From positions 1 through 36,939 of the forward strand of contig NZ_JAHHDX010000176.1 of the NCBI RefSeq assembly GCF_018619335.1: a stretch of 36,939 nucleotides of DNA, given 5' to 3'. The position numbers and the translations under genes are program-made. Positions 16,856-25,537 of the stretch are shown here, piece by piece (position 1 is the first letter of the stretch; every line of letters starts with the position of its first letter). This DNA comes from Alteromonas sp. ALT199. GTDB taxonomy: Bacteria; Pseudomonadota; Gammaproteobacteria; Enterobacterales; Alteromonadaceae. Below the pieces are notes generated by a model that was not told the DNA's origin, did no database searches, and worked only from the letters and a program-made list of their open reading frames with translations.

Positions 16856-17929
16856 ATGCAATTTCAGTTAAAAAAAATAAAGCACAAAGATGTTAATGAA
16901 GTAGCGTCTAAGGCCAAAACTAGTAATACGCCCTCTCCTTTTCTGTCCCTTGAATACTTTTCTGTTTTAGCAGAAGTGCCCGAACGACATGGTGAATTCA
17001 TTGCCATTGATTGCGGCACCGGCGAACATGCAATAACTTACCTTGGACACTCTAGCACAATAAAACGGCTACCTTTTTTCCAACAGAGTTTCCTAAGCCA
17101 AACAGGTCTGCGCTATTATGATCAATTGTGGGTTGAATATAACGGCTGGTTGGGCTCATCTCCAAATGACAACGCGATAGTAGAAACCGTTTTGAAATAC
17201 GCGTTTGATAGGGGGGACGTTAGACTCACAGTATCTATGACGATTGATGCCGACCTGTGGACACGTGCAGCGAAAAAACTCGGGGCATCTATTTCAACGT
17301 CTCAAACTGTTGGATATACAAAATCGTTAGAAGGAATCGAAACGTTTGAAGATGTAATTGCTACACTGTCTCAAAATACACGCTCAAGAATTAGAAAGAG
17401 TATAAGACTGCTTGATGCAGTTCAGGATGATATATCCCTATCTGTCGCTAACTCCCCAGAACAGATTCTAGAATACTATAATTGTCTAAAGCGAAACCAT
17501 ATTCAGAAATGGCAAAACACTGTCGAAGGTAGTGGGTTTCAAAATAGTTTCTTTGATAGTAATCTATTGCGGCTATTAACACATCACCCTGAATTCATGA
17601 AGATTTTGAAAGTACAGTGCCGCGGCAATACTCTTGGTTACGCAACGTACATGTTGAAGAATGAACGCGCGTATTTCTATTGCTCAGGCATTAATACTTC
17701 GCTTGCTGAGGGTAAGGTAAAACCCGGATATATTTTACATTGTAAAGCTATAGCGCATTTTGCTAAAAAGGGGTTCAAGCTTTATGACTTCATGGGCGGA
17801 GATGCGCAATATAAGCGTTCCTTATCAGATAATTCGGTGGTATTTCACTCTGTAGAAGTGATATCACCAAATATCAAAGGTAAAGTCTTTACAATGACAC
17901 AAAAAATCAAGGAACTATTGTCATTTTGA
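16856..17929 (+). CDS. FemAB/BioF2-like GNAT acyltransferase (Acetyltransf_6)
   Basis: This 357-residue soluble protein resembles the Acetyltransf_6/FemAB-like family, in which GNAT folds move acyl or aminoacyl groups onto sugars or lipid-linked precursors. Supporting blocks are LSQNTRSRIRKSIRLLDAV, the strand YATYMLKNERAYFYCSGINT and the C-terminal signature YDFMGGDAQYKRSLSD. The frame opens at TTG 16835, but ATG 16856 with GGA six bases upstream is chosen. It is divergent from prsT, and its 3' end overlaps the convergent hexapeptide acetyltransferase by nine bases. It is a second FemAB-like enzyme, distinct from the one at 25527. The acceptor is unknown; modification of the exopolysaccharide is inferred. 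Confidence 0.8.
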   Translation: MQFQLKKIKHKDVNEVASKAKTSNTPSPFLSLEYFSVLAEVPERHGEFIAIDCGTGEHAITYLGHSSTIKRLPFFQQSFLSQTGLRYYDQLWVEYNGWLGSSPNDNAIVETVLKYAFDRGDVRLTVSMTIDADLWTRAAKKLGASISTSQTVGYTKSLEGIETFEDVIATLSQNTRSRIRKSIRLLDAVQDDISLSVANSPEQILEYYNCLKRNHIQKWQNTVEGSGFQNSFFDSNLLRLLTHHPEFMKILKVQCRGNTLGYATYMLKNERAYFYCSGINTSLAEGKVKPGYILHCKAIAHFAKKGFKLYDFMGGDAQYKRSLSDNSVVFHSVEVISPNIKGKVFTMTQKIKELLSF

Positions 17930-18508
17930 ATGCAAACGACGCAAGATTTTAGCAGGGTTCCCTCCAACAATAACCCCCTCAGGAACATCATCAACCACCA
18001 CAGAACCTGCTGCTACAACGCTTCCCTTGCCTACGTTCGCCATAATTAAGGCGCCATTACCTAACCAACAATTTTCCCCAATAGCAACTTTGGTAAATAC
18101 TCCGCCCTGATCTTTAATTGGCCTATTGGGATCAGTGAAGTTATGTTGCCCTTTACCACTCATAATGTGTACACCGCTTCCCAACAAAGTATTTTTTCCA
18201 ATAGCGCATTTACCAATGTTGCACTGAGGGCCTATGTAAACCCCCTCGCCAATCTCAGTATCTTGTTGCGAAAACAACGTAGCAAAACCAATGAGGACGT
18301 TTGGCGCACACGAAGTCATTGCAAACCGATAAAAGCCTGAGCGTAGATAACACCCTAGCTTACCGGGTATAAGCGATAGTAGCTGACTAAATGAGGAGAG
18401 CAGAGAGTCTTTATTTACCACAATAGAGAGCATTAAATACAAAAGCGTAAAAGGAAAGATTACAAGTGCACAAAGGACGAAAAAGCTTGTCTTAATTATT
18501 GATTTCAT
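17921..18508 (-). CDS. Hexapeptide-repeat (LbH) O-acetyltransferase, membrane-linked
   Basis: This is a 195-residue protein. A hydrophobic N-terminal segment (about residues 8-32) precedes a left-handed beta-helix of hexapeptide repeats, visible as IGEGVYIGPQCNIGKCAIGKN and VAIGENCWLGNGALIMANVG. It ends in the usual VVDDVPEGVIVGGNPAKIL. The layout resembles WcaF/CysE-type acetyltransferases that use acetyl-CoA to acetylate sugars. Its ATG overlaps the upstream glycosyltransferase stop (ATGA), implying translational coupling. It probably O-acetylates a sugar of the locus polysaccharide; the exact acceptor is not readable. Confidence 0.88.
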   Translation of the reverse strand: MKSIIKTSFFVLCALVIFPFTLLYLMLSIVVNKDSLLSSFSQLLSLIPGKLGCYLRSGFYRFAMTSCAPNVLIGFATLFSQQDTEIGEGVYIGPQCNIGKCAIGKNTLLGSGVHIMSGKGQHNFTDPNRPIKDQGGVFTKVAIGENCWLGNGALIMANVGKGSVVAAGSVVVDDVPEGVIVGGNPAKILRRLHSK

Positions 18509-19716
18509 ATTCGTGCCATTGCCATTTTCAACGGGCTCAGTTGTTGTTCCCAGCTATATTCGCTAACTATCGCTTGATAGCTACTTAGTGCTTTGCGTTG
18601 TGATAGCTCAAAGTTTTCAATACTTTGAACGCATGCCTTTACAAAGCTGTCTACGTCATCTTCTATCCACATGCTGTCGGCGTTGGCAAATGAGATCCCT
18701 TCAGCTCCCATAGTTGTGGTTATTATTGGTAGCTTACATGCTGCCGCCTGAAGCACTTTATTCTGCACCCCCCTAGCAAGCCTGAAAGGTGCAACAAAAG
18801 CATGAGCTTTATGAAAATAAGGCAATATATCGTCGACAAAGCCCGTGACATCTATGCCTTCACTGCCTGCCAACGCTTTTATTTCTTCTGTAGGGTTCAT
18901 ACCCCCCACGGTAAACTTCGCATTTGCCGCTTTTTCTCGAATGAGTGGCCAGCACTTTTCAACAAACCAAAGTACCGCATCTACATTTGGTTTGTAATCC
19001 ATCACGCCTGTAAACAAGAAATGTGGTGCAGCGCTTATTTTCTTCGCACATGGCTGTACCTTTGCTGGGTAAAATGCATCGAAGTCTAATCCGTTTCCAA
19101 GTACTGTTATCTCTTTCGATGAATCGACTGAAGTACTAAATAGTTGCGTTTCTTCTTTTGCTATTAAAAAACACTCATCAAAACGCTGGTTCGTTTTTGC
19201 CTCTAGCTTTTTAATACCCTTGCTCTCACGCTTATATACGTAGCGCATTAACAATGAAGAAGAACTTGCATATTGTGCCCACTTATCTGAATCAACGTCC
19301 ATAAAGTCCATAAACAAGCGACAATGGGTGCTTTTGTGATAAGGCGAATTGAATATGTAGTAGCTTAAACTCGACGCTGTCAAAAGCAGTGCATCGCTTC
19401 CCTTTTTCAGTTTTTCATCGATAACATACTGAAGCTTCTTTGAGTAAAACGCCCCTACACTTATGGGTAAACCTTTCAGAAAGGCCGAGGCATAACGCGT
19501 AAATTTGCTGTCCAGCTGGTAAGAGTTAACCAAAATACCAAGATGCTTGGCTAAAGCATCGGCATTTTTCTTATCTTCTGCGGTTTCTATAAGAGAAAAA
19601 ACTTCTACTTCATACCCCCAGCGCTTTAAGAATTCTATCTGGTGATAAGTTCTCAGTTTTTCCCCCTTATTAGGAGGAAATGGTACTCGTTGCGACAACA
19701 CGCAAACTTTCGACAT
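18505..19716 (-). CDS. Glycosyltransferase, PEP-CTERM/XrtA system-associated (TIGR03087-like)
   Basis: This is a 403-residue GT4-type glycosyltransferase. The N-terminus LSQRVPFPPNKGEKLRTYHQ and the internal DFMDVDSDKWAQYA match the sugar transferase family of exosortase loci (TIGR03087, stp1). The C-terminal Rossmann half has FLFTGVMDYKPNVDAVLWFV, VDDILPYFHKAHAFVAPFRLARGVQNKVLQ in two adjoining pieces, and a GAEGI donor-site loop. It is cytoplasmic or membrane-peripheral. A sigma-70-like promoter lies about 45 bases upstream and the gene is coupled to the hexapeptide acetyltransferase. It likely adds an early sugar in the repeat unit. Confidence 0.88.
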   Translation of the reverse strand: MSKVCVLSQRVPFPPNKGEKLRTYHQIEFLKRWGYEVEVFSLIETAEDKKNADALAKHLGILVNSYQLDSKFTRYASAFLKGLPISVGAFYSKKLQYVIDEKLKKGSDALLLTASSLSYYIFNSPYHKSTHCRLFMDFMDVDSDKWAQYASSSSLLMRYVYKRESKGIKKLEAKTNQRFDECFLIAKEETQLFSTSVDSSKEITVLGNGLDFDAFYPAKVQPCAKKISAAPHFLFTGVMDYKPNVDAVLWFVEKCWPLIREKAANAKFTVGGMNPTEEIKALAGSEGIDVTGFVDDILPYFHKAHAFVAPFRLARGVQNKVLQAAACKLPIITTTMGAEGISFANADSMWIEDDVDSFVKACVQSIENFELSQRKALSSYQAIVSEYSWEQQLSPLKMAMARI

Positions 19717-19762
19717 CAGTGCCTTCCAAGCTATTTTTAATGTTTTTATTTATCCTGTTGTC

Positions 19763-19791
19763 ATACTACTTGGAAGCAAATATAAGGTCAA
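19763..19791 (-). promoter_or_regulatory. Sigma-70-like promoter of the minus-strand glycosyltransferase
   Basis: On the minus strand TTGACC (19791-19786, five of six to consensus) is separated by 17 bases from TAGTAT (19768-19763, four of six). The start point would lie about 40 bases before the ATG at 19716. The same 188-base gap (19717-19904) must also hold the promoter of the large plus-strand operon, for which I could not pick a convincing site. Confidence 0.45.
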
Positions 19792-19904
19792 AGCAACAAA
19801 TTAGTGATGAAGGCTACACAAGTGGCACTTCCATTGGCATACTAGAGCCATTATGCATATGTTCATCGAGAACATTGCTCACGGAAGAATCAAAGAAAGC
19901 AGTA

Positions 19905-22442
19905 ATGACACAAACGGTTGGAACTATCCAGATTGCCTCTTTAGCCAAAGAGAAGCGCGGACATTTTAAAATAGGAGTACCTTGCCCTAAAGGAATGTGG
20001 CCCGCCGTCACTCAATTACGGCCTGCCGCGAACGGAATACTACTGCCTGACGCTTTTATCAAAATCTCGCAGCTGTGGCCCGATGGTTCAATAAAGTGGT
20101 TGTTATGTGAAGGTTTGATTGACCTACAACAGCATTCGGCAAGTGAAGAGATAGTTCTGACGTTAGACCCGGTTGAGAGCGGCTCACCGTCAAAAACGCT
20201 TTCACCTCCTGTGATTAATAATGATGAGGCGCTTTTATTGTCGCTAGGCAATGGCGAAACCCTCACCATTAATAAAGCCAGGCCTTTTGATTTTTCAAAT
20301 AGTACGCACTTTTTTAGCTCAATCGATATCGTTGATATAACCCCACAATCGATAATACCCGTTGCGTTCTCTTATGCTCTTCATTGTAACAACAACGAAT
20401 ACAGCGCATTAACCGTTGAACAGAAATACGAGATTAGTCTTGGCAGTGATAAAAAATTAATTGTAGAAACAGAAGCCTCAATCTTCCTCAATACCGGGAC
20501 GGTTTGTGGTCATGTAACAATGCGAAACCCAAGTGCTGCGTCACACCCAAATGGGAAGTGGGACTTAGGCGATCCAAACAGTATTTATTTAAAAGAGTGC
20601 TGTATCTCGCTCACTGGCCAATCGCTAGAGTCGACGCTTACGCTAAATTCTGAAGTGTTTAGTTCATCTGAACATGCAGAGTTAACACTTCATCAGGCTT
20701 CCAGTGGTTATGGAAACTGGCAAAGCCCAGTTCATGTAAATAAAGATAACGTTAACTCGCTTCCGTTTCGCGGTTTTAAGCTTTACCAATCAGACCGCTT
20801 ATTGCTTTCAGGTGACCAAGCGCAGCCACAAATTACCATCTCAAACAGCGGTAGCACTTTTAGTATTCATGTTGATAAATTCTGGCAAAATTTTCCTTCT
20901 TCAGCACAATTATCAGCAAACACGCTAAGCGTTAGCTTATTGGGTTCAAGGCATAGCGAATGTACAGAACTTCAGCCTGGTGAACAAAAAACACGATGCA
21001 TCTCAATCGCACCTTTTGAAATGCAATCGCTACAGGTAGTCATTGATAGCGCTTGGTTGAAAAACGCATCTGTTTTACCTTTTCTCCCTTCTAAACCATG
21101 CGAGTTTGACTCTCTTATAAAAAGTGGCATTGAAGGTCCGTCTTCCTTTTTTCAAAAACGACTTGATATCGACGAGTTTGGATGGCGACATTTTGGTGAG
21201 CTGTATGCTGATCACGAAAAAGCACTTGCTCCTGACGAACCATTTTTCGTGTCACACTATAACAACCAATACGACCCCATATTTGGAATGTTGACTCAGT
21301 GGCTACTAAGCGCCGATGCTCGATGGTTTGAACTAGCCGATGACCTTGCCAAGCATGTTGCAGATATTGATGTTTATCACACCAGCGATGATAAACCCGA
21401 GTATAGCGGCGGATTATTTTGGCATACCGACCATTATGTTCAGGCATATACAGCTTCTCATAGAACATACTCTAAACATCAGCCGACCGGAGTATATGAT
21501 GATCATGCTGGAGGTGGCGGACCGGGTGGGCAACATTGTTATACCAATGGCCTCACTTTGCATTATTTACTTACTGGCTACACCCCGTCTCGAGACGCCG
21601 CACTATCTATTACACAATGGGTAACCAATTATTACGAAGGTGACGGTACGTTTGTAGGCGCTCTGCTCGCGCTAAAAAATAGCGATATTCCCGGTGTTAA
21701 GAATGTAAAAACAGGTAAGTACCCTTTAGATAGAGGAACCGGTAACTATCTGCAAGCAAGGCTAGATAGGTACGAACTGCAAGGTTGTGATAGCGATATT
21801 GAGGCCGCGGCCTATATTATAGCGCATACGGTCTCCCCCACCGATGACTTGGACCAATTGCAATTAGATAATGTCGAAGCAACATGGTTTTATACTGTCT
21901 TCCTTCAAGCCGTTTGTCGATTTATATCACTTAAAGAACAGCGCTGTGAATGTGACTCCAGCTATCAATACGCCGTAGACTCACTTACTCACTATGCCAA
22001 TTGGATGGCTGTGAACGAATACGCTTATTTGGATAAGCCCGACATTCTTGAGTTTCCGAACCAAACATGGAGTGGGCAAGACCTAAGAAAGCTCTGCGTA
22101 CTACATTTTGCGTCTAACTATTTAACTGAAGCCCAACGTACGCTTGCTGAACAAAAAGCCGAACAATTAGCAGATACAATTTATCAACGCCTTAGTACGA
22201 GTACTGAAACGAGTACCACGCGCGTACTTTGTTTAATGATGCAAAACGGTCATTATTCGGGGTTTAAGAAGGCTCCCCGCCCTCTTTTGAAAAATGAAAT
22301 ACAAAAAAGCCAAGCCTTAGCTGAGAATCCGAGTTCATTAAGTTTTCTTTTAACTCACCTTATTGATTTATCTCCCTCGAAAGAGAGAAAACAGCTAGTG
22401 AAACGTTTTCCACAACTTCAAAAATTGTTGGGTAAACCATGA
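19905..22442 (+). CDS. Exo-rhamnogalacturonan-lyase-like (PcRGLX/RIFT-barrel family) protein
   Basis: This is an 845-residue protein. The N-terminal beta-rich part begins FKIGVPCPKGMWP and DAFIKISQLWPDGSIKWLL, resembling the RIFT-barrel domain of the PcRGLX family. The middle and C-terminal part resembles its alpha/alpha-barrel: HYNNQYDPIFGMLTQWLLS, VADIDVYHTSDDK, GGLFWHTDHY and HCYTNGLTLHYLLTGYTPSR. Family members cleave acidic polysaccharides, but many in biosynthesis loci are uncharacterised. No signal peptide follows the ATG at 19905, suggesting a cytoplasmic location. The frame stays open upstream to 19680 and includes a hydrophobic stretch at the ATG at 19740. I prefer 19905 because family-like sequence starts there, though its ribosome-binding site is weak. 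It is first in the operon and coupled by ATGA to the next glycosyltransferase. Confidence 0.7.
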   Translation: MTQTVGTIQIASLAKEKRGHFKIGVPCPKGMWPAVTQLRPAANGILLPDAFIKISQLWPDGSIKWLLCEGLIDLQQHSASEEIVLTLDPVESGSPSKTLSPPVINNDEALLLSLGNGETLTINKARPFDFSNSTHFFSSIDIVDITPQSIIPVAFSYALHCNNNEYSALTVEQKYEISLGSDKKLIVETEASIFLNTGTVCGHVTMRNPSAASHPNGKWDLGDPNSIYLKECCISLTGQSLESTLTLNSEVFSSSEHAELTLHQASSGYGNWQSPVHVNKDNVNSLPFRGFKLYQSDRLLLSGDQAQPQITISNSGSTFSIHVDKFWQNFPSSAQLSANTLSVSLLGSRHSECTELQPGEQKTRCISIAPFEMQSLQVVIDSAWLKNASVLPFLPSKPCEFDSLIKSGIEGPSSFFQKRLDIDEFGWRHFGELYADHEKALAPDEPFFVSHYNNQYDPIFGMLTQWLLSADARWFELADDLAKHVADIDVYHTSDDKPEYSGGLFWHTDHYVQAYTASHRTYSKHQPTGVYDDHAGGGGPGGQHCYTNGLTLHYLLTGYTPSRDAALSITQWVTNYYEGDGTFVGALLALKNSDIPGVKNVKTGKYPLDRGTGNYLQARLDRYELQGCDSDIEAAAYIIAHTVSPTDDLDQLQLDNVEATWFYTVFLQAVCRFISLKEQRCECDSSYQYAVDSLTHYANWMAVNEYAYLDKPDILEFPNQTWSGQDLRKLCVLHFASNYLTEAQRTLAEQKAEQLADTIYQRLSTSTETSTTRVLCLMMQNGHYSGFKKAPRPLLKNEIQKSQALAENPSSLSFLLTHLIDLSPSKERKQLVKRFPQLQKLLGKP

Positions 22443-23404
22443 GTATCAATACGTCTTTTATCATTCCGCATAAGGGTCGTGAGGACATGCTCATAGAAAC
22501 ATTAACGAGCATAGAGAAACTAAGAACACCTAAAGAACAGTACGAAGTTGTTTTGGTAAGTCAGAATAAAGAAATTTCAAATACGCTCAGCGCGTTTATT
22601 GAAACGGTTAATTTGCGAGTAGTATACAACGACGACAAGAATACGATTTCGCATTCTAGAAATTTAGGCGCAGGCTTGGCCGCAGGTAAATACTTGGCAT
22701 TTTTAGACGCGGATGTGTCACTTGCATCGAATTGGCTAGACGTAATGATTGATACTCTCAATAGACGAGAGAATACGGTTTTAGTGAGCGCTATGCAGGT
22801 TAACAGCCCTAACGCGCCGCCTTTAGAGAGAATTAGAACAGCATTGAGCAATGCCGAACTTGATGTGCCTGTAAACTTTCTACCTGGCCGCAATTTATTT
22901 CTTCTTAAGGAAACATTTGAAGAAGCAGGTAAGTTTCCTGAACACCTTCTTACTTGTGAAGATTATTTCTTTACCGATAAGGTTAGTAAATTAGGCGAGT
23001 TGTTTTACACCTCACAAACCCAGTATATTCACATTGGCGAAGACAAAGCTTACGCACCGATGTATAAAAAAGAAATATGGCGCGGCCAGTCCAATATTGC
23101 ATCTTTAAAAGGAAGGCATATTCCACTAAGGGAATGGCCAAGTTTTGTTGTTCCTTTTGCATTTACAGGTGGTCTTTTACTGGCTTTTCTCGCGATAATA
23201 TTCTCGCAACCTATTGTCGCTATAGTTATGTTAGTAGGCGCTTTTCTGCCTTTTACAGCGTACACGTGGCGACTAAAAAGGCTTGTTAAGCAGCAAGTAA
23301 CTTGGTGGCATTGCTCACTTTTTTATCTGCTTTATTTTCCGGCTAGAGCACTTGGAACATTAATAGGAGTACGCGGCGCTGTTAGTACCAGCTCGCATAA
23401 ATAA
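22439..23404 (+). CDS. Glycosyltransferase family 2 with C-terminal membrane helices
   Basis: This is a 321-residue GT-A fold enzyme. It starts TSFIIPHKGREDMLIETLTS, has SRNLGAGLAAGKYLAFLDAD with the metal-binding DAD (about residue 93), and LTCEDYFFTDKVSKLG as the catalytic acidic block. Three hydrophobic segments lie after residue 235 (about 238-258, 259-275 and 288-308), anchoring it to the inner membrane. It overlaps the preceding gene by four bases (ATGA) and is two bases from the following GT4. It transfers a sugar onto the lipid-linked repeat unit; donor and linkage are unknown. Confidence 0.9.
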   Translation: MSINTSFIIPHKGREDMLIETLTSIEKLRTPKEQYEVVLVSQNKEISNTLSAFIETVNLRVVYNDDKNTISHSRNLGAGLAAGKYLAFLDADVSLASNWLDVMIDTLNRRENTVLVSAMQVNSPNAPPLERIRTALSNAELDVPVNFLPGRNLFLLKETFEEAGKFPEHLLTCEDYFFTDKVSKLGELFYTSQTQYIHIGEDKAYAPMYKKEIWRGQSNIASLKGRHIPLREWPSFVVPFAFTGGLLLAFLAIIFSQPIVAIVMLVGAFLPFTAYTWRLKRLVKQQVTWWHCSLFYLLYFPARALGTLIGVRGAVSTSSHK

Positions 23405-23406
23405 CA

Positions 23407-24516
23407 ATGAAAGTTTTACAGTTTATTTGTTCAACCGGTTTTTACGGTGCAGAAAGATGGGTGTTAGCGTTATCAAAGCATTTGCCAGATAGTGTTTCGA
23501 GTGAACTTGTTGTTACCTTAGAGCCGGGTACAGAAGAGCTAGAGCTTGTAAAACAGTTCAAAGCGATAGGAAAAACTCACCAGATTCCTATGAAGGGCCG
23601 TTTTGACTTACGTGCAGTGTCAAAACTCGCGGATTTAATTCAAGAACAAGATATCGACATAATCCATACGCACGGCTATAAATCAGATATTCTAGGCGTA
23701 ATGGCTGCAAGAAAAGCAGGCATTCCCTGTGTTGTAACGCCACACGGTTTTGAAAACGCTGCCGACCTGAAGCTTCGTCTATTTATATGGTTAGGCTGTC
23801 AGTCGATGCGCTTTGCCGATAAAGTTGTTCCACTGTCTAAACAGCTATTGAGTGATGTTGAAAAATTTAATATATCGTCTGAAAAGCTTGAGTACATCCA
23901 AAATGGCGTGGATCTGTCTGAGGTAGAAGCCGTAAGACAAACAAAAACGAATAAGCAAAAAGAAAAAAAGACCATTGGCTTCGTGGGCCAAATGATCAGT
24001 CGTAAAAATATTAAAGCCATTTTAGATTGCTTCGAGTCTTTATCTAAAAAACGACAAGATATTGAATTAGTATTGCTAGGTGACGGCGAAGATCGTTCTA
24101 GCCTAGAAGCGTATTCAAAAACACTAGACTGCGCGGAAGACATTCACTTTTTAGGTTTTAGGAACGATAGGTTACAGCTGCTGCGCGACTTTGACTTGTT
24201 CGTAATGACTTCAACGCTTGAGGGCATTCCTCGCTGCTTAATGGAAGCATGCGCCATGGAAATCCCAGTGTCTGCCTATGATATTGCGGGTATAGACCAA
24301 CTTATCACTCATAAAGAAAGTGGTTTATTAGCGCCATTACACGATATACAGCGATTAGAGCAAGATTGGGAAAACTTGCTAGACAACACAGGCTATGCAA
24401 AGCGACTTGCCGAAAATGCGCACACGTTTGTGCAAGAGCATTTCTCTGCTCAGCGCATGGCAAACGAATATCACGACTCGTTCACTCGTATGCTTGAAGA
24501 GAAAAACAATGCATAA
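23407..24516 (+). CDS. Glycosyltransferase family 4
   Basis: This is a 369-residue GT-B fold enzyme. The N-terminal half starts MKVLQFICSTGFYGAERWVL and has DIIHTHGYKSDILG. The C-terminal donor-binding half has IGFVGQMISRKNIKAILDCF, LVLLGDGEDRSSLE and the EX7E motif in STLEGIPRCLMEACAMEIPV. It is a soluble, membrane-peripheral retaining transferase using a nucleotide sugar. The start is two bases after the GT2 stop, and its end overlaps the deacetylase start by eight bases. The sugar is unknown. Confidence 0.92.
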   Translation: MKVLQFICSTGFYGAERWVLALSKHLPDSVSSELVVTLEPGTEELELVKQFKAIGKTHQIPMKGRFDLRAVSKLADLIQEQDIDIIHTHGYKSDILGVMAARKAGIPCVVTPHGFENAADLKLRLFIWLGCQSMRFADKVVPLSKQLLSDVEKFNISSEKLEYIQNGVDLSEVEAVRQTKTNKQKEKKTIGFVGQMISRKNIKAILDCFESLSKKRQDIELVLLGDGEDRSSLEAYSKTLDCAEDIHFLGFRNDRLQLLRDFDLFVMTSTLEGIPRCLMEACAMEIPVSAYDIAGIDQLITHKESGLLAPLHDIQRLEQDWENLLDNTGYAKRLAENAHTFVQEHFSAQRMANEYHDSFTRMLEEKNNA

Positions 24517-25537
24517 AAAGGATGTTTTGTTTGTATTAACTATAGACACGGAAGAAGAGTGGGAATGGAGCGAAGCCTTTCCACAACACAATTGTTCTGT
24601 ACAAAATATTGCAAAACTTCCTGCATTTCAGGCATTTTGTGAAAACCTGGGAATAAAACCTACTTATTTTGTCGACTACGCAGTGGCTAACGACAAAACA
24701 GGAAGCGGTATACTTAAGCAGTTTGCAGAAAGTAAAACCGCCGAAATCGGTGCCCATTTACACCCATGGTGCAACCCGCCGTATTTCGGCGAAACAACAG
24801 AAGCTGAATCACACGTAATAAACTTACCGGAAGAACAGGTTGTTCAAAAGCTTGACGAATTAAACCGCGTCATAATTGAGAATATCGGCGTTACGCCCCG
24901 TTCGTTTAGAAGCGGGCGTTGGGGTATGAAAGGCAAAACCCTTGAGTTATTAGTCTCACGAGGGATTAACGTAGACAGCAGTGTTTATCCATTCTACGAA
25001 AACGACTTTTTTAACTGTAAGGGCTCTCCACTGACGCCTTATTATCCTAGTTTTAACAACGCTCTCAAGGCGGGTGAACAGAATGCTATTATGGAAATAC
25101 CTGTAACCGCTGGCTTCAATGTAAAAAACTTCGAAAAGGCGGATAGTATTCATTCCACGCTATCGAAACGCCCCTACTCACTGTTTAAACCCATTGGGAT
25201 TCTCTGGCATACAAAAATACTGAAAAAAATTTACTTGAGCCCCGAGCTGTCGGATAGTGCAAGCATGAAATCTCTTATCGATACTTGTTTAAGCAAAGAC
25301 TATCCTATAATTCATATGTATCTTCATAGCTCTAGCTTAATAGATGGTGCTACAGGGCTCTTAGATGCAACAGGCGCATACGAGCTTATATGCTCTCGTA
25401 TGCAAACGCTTTTGAAACATTTAGAAAAAAAGGCAAACGTTACTTTTTGTACCATAAGTGAAGCCGCAAAGTTACTTAAAACAGAGCATTCCGCAAAAAC
25501 GTTGATTTCGTCAGGGAATTCAGCAAATGGGCAATGA
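24509..25537 (+). CDS. Polysaccharide deacetylase family protein
   Basis: This is a 342-residue NodB-fold (CE4-like) protein. The motif 1 equivalent is VLTIDTEEEWEW and the metal/histidine block is GAHLHPWCNPP; PRSFRSGRWGMKGKT is the motif 3-like arginine block. It does not show the FTVDVEDYF start of the classical PEP-CTERM-locus deacetylase (TIGR03006), so it belongs to a different branch. ATG 24509 is chosen over the longer open frame from 24395, which overlaps the GT4 gene; AGAGA lies upstream. It overlaps the following FemAB gene by 11 bases. No signal peptide is visible, so it probably acts on a cytoplasmic precursor by removing an N-acetyl group; this is inferred. Confidence 0.85.
   Translation: MHKKDVLFVLTIDTEEEWEWSEAFPQHNCSVQNIAKLPAFQAFCENLGIKPTYFVDYAVANDKTGSGILKQFAESKTAEIGAHLHPWCNPPYFGETTEAESHVINLPEEQVVQKLDELNRVIIENIGVTPRSFRSGRWGMKGKTLELLVSRGINVDSSVYPFYENDFFNCKGSPLTPYYPSFNNALKAGEQNAIMEIPVTAGFNVKNFEKADSIHSTLSKRPYSLFKPIGILWHTKILKKIYLSPELSDSASMKSLIDTCLSKDYPIIHMYLHSSSLIDGATGLLDATGAYELICSRMQTLLKHLEKKANVTFCTISEAAKLLKTEHSAKTLISSGNSANGQ

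Noticed and set aside
19826..19842. TGGCACTTCCATTGGCA as a sigma-54 promoter for the large operon
   Set aside because: The -24 part is good, but at the correct spacing the -12 dinucleotide is GG; GC would require eleven bases instead of ten.
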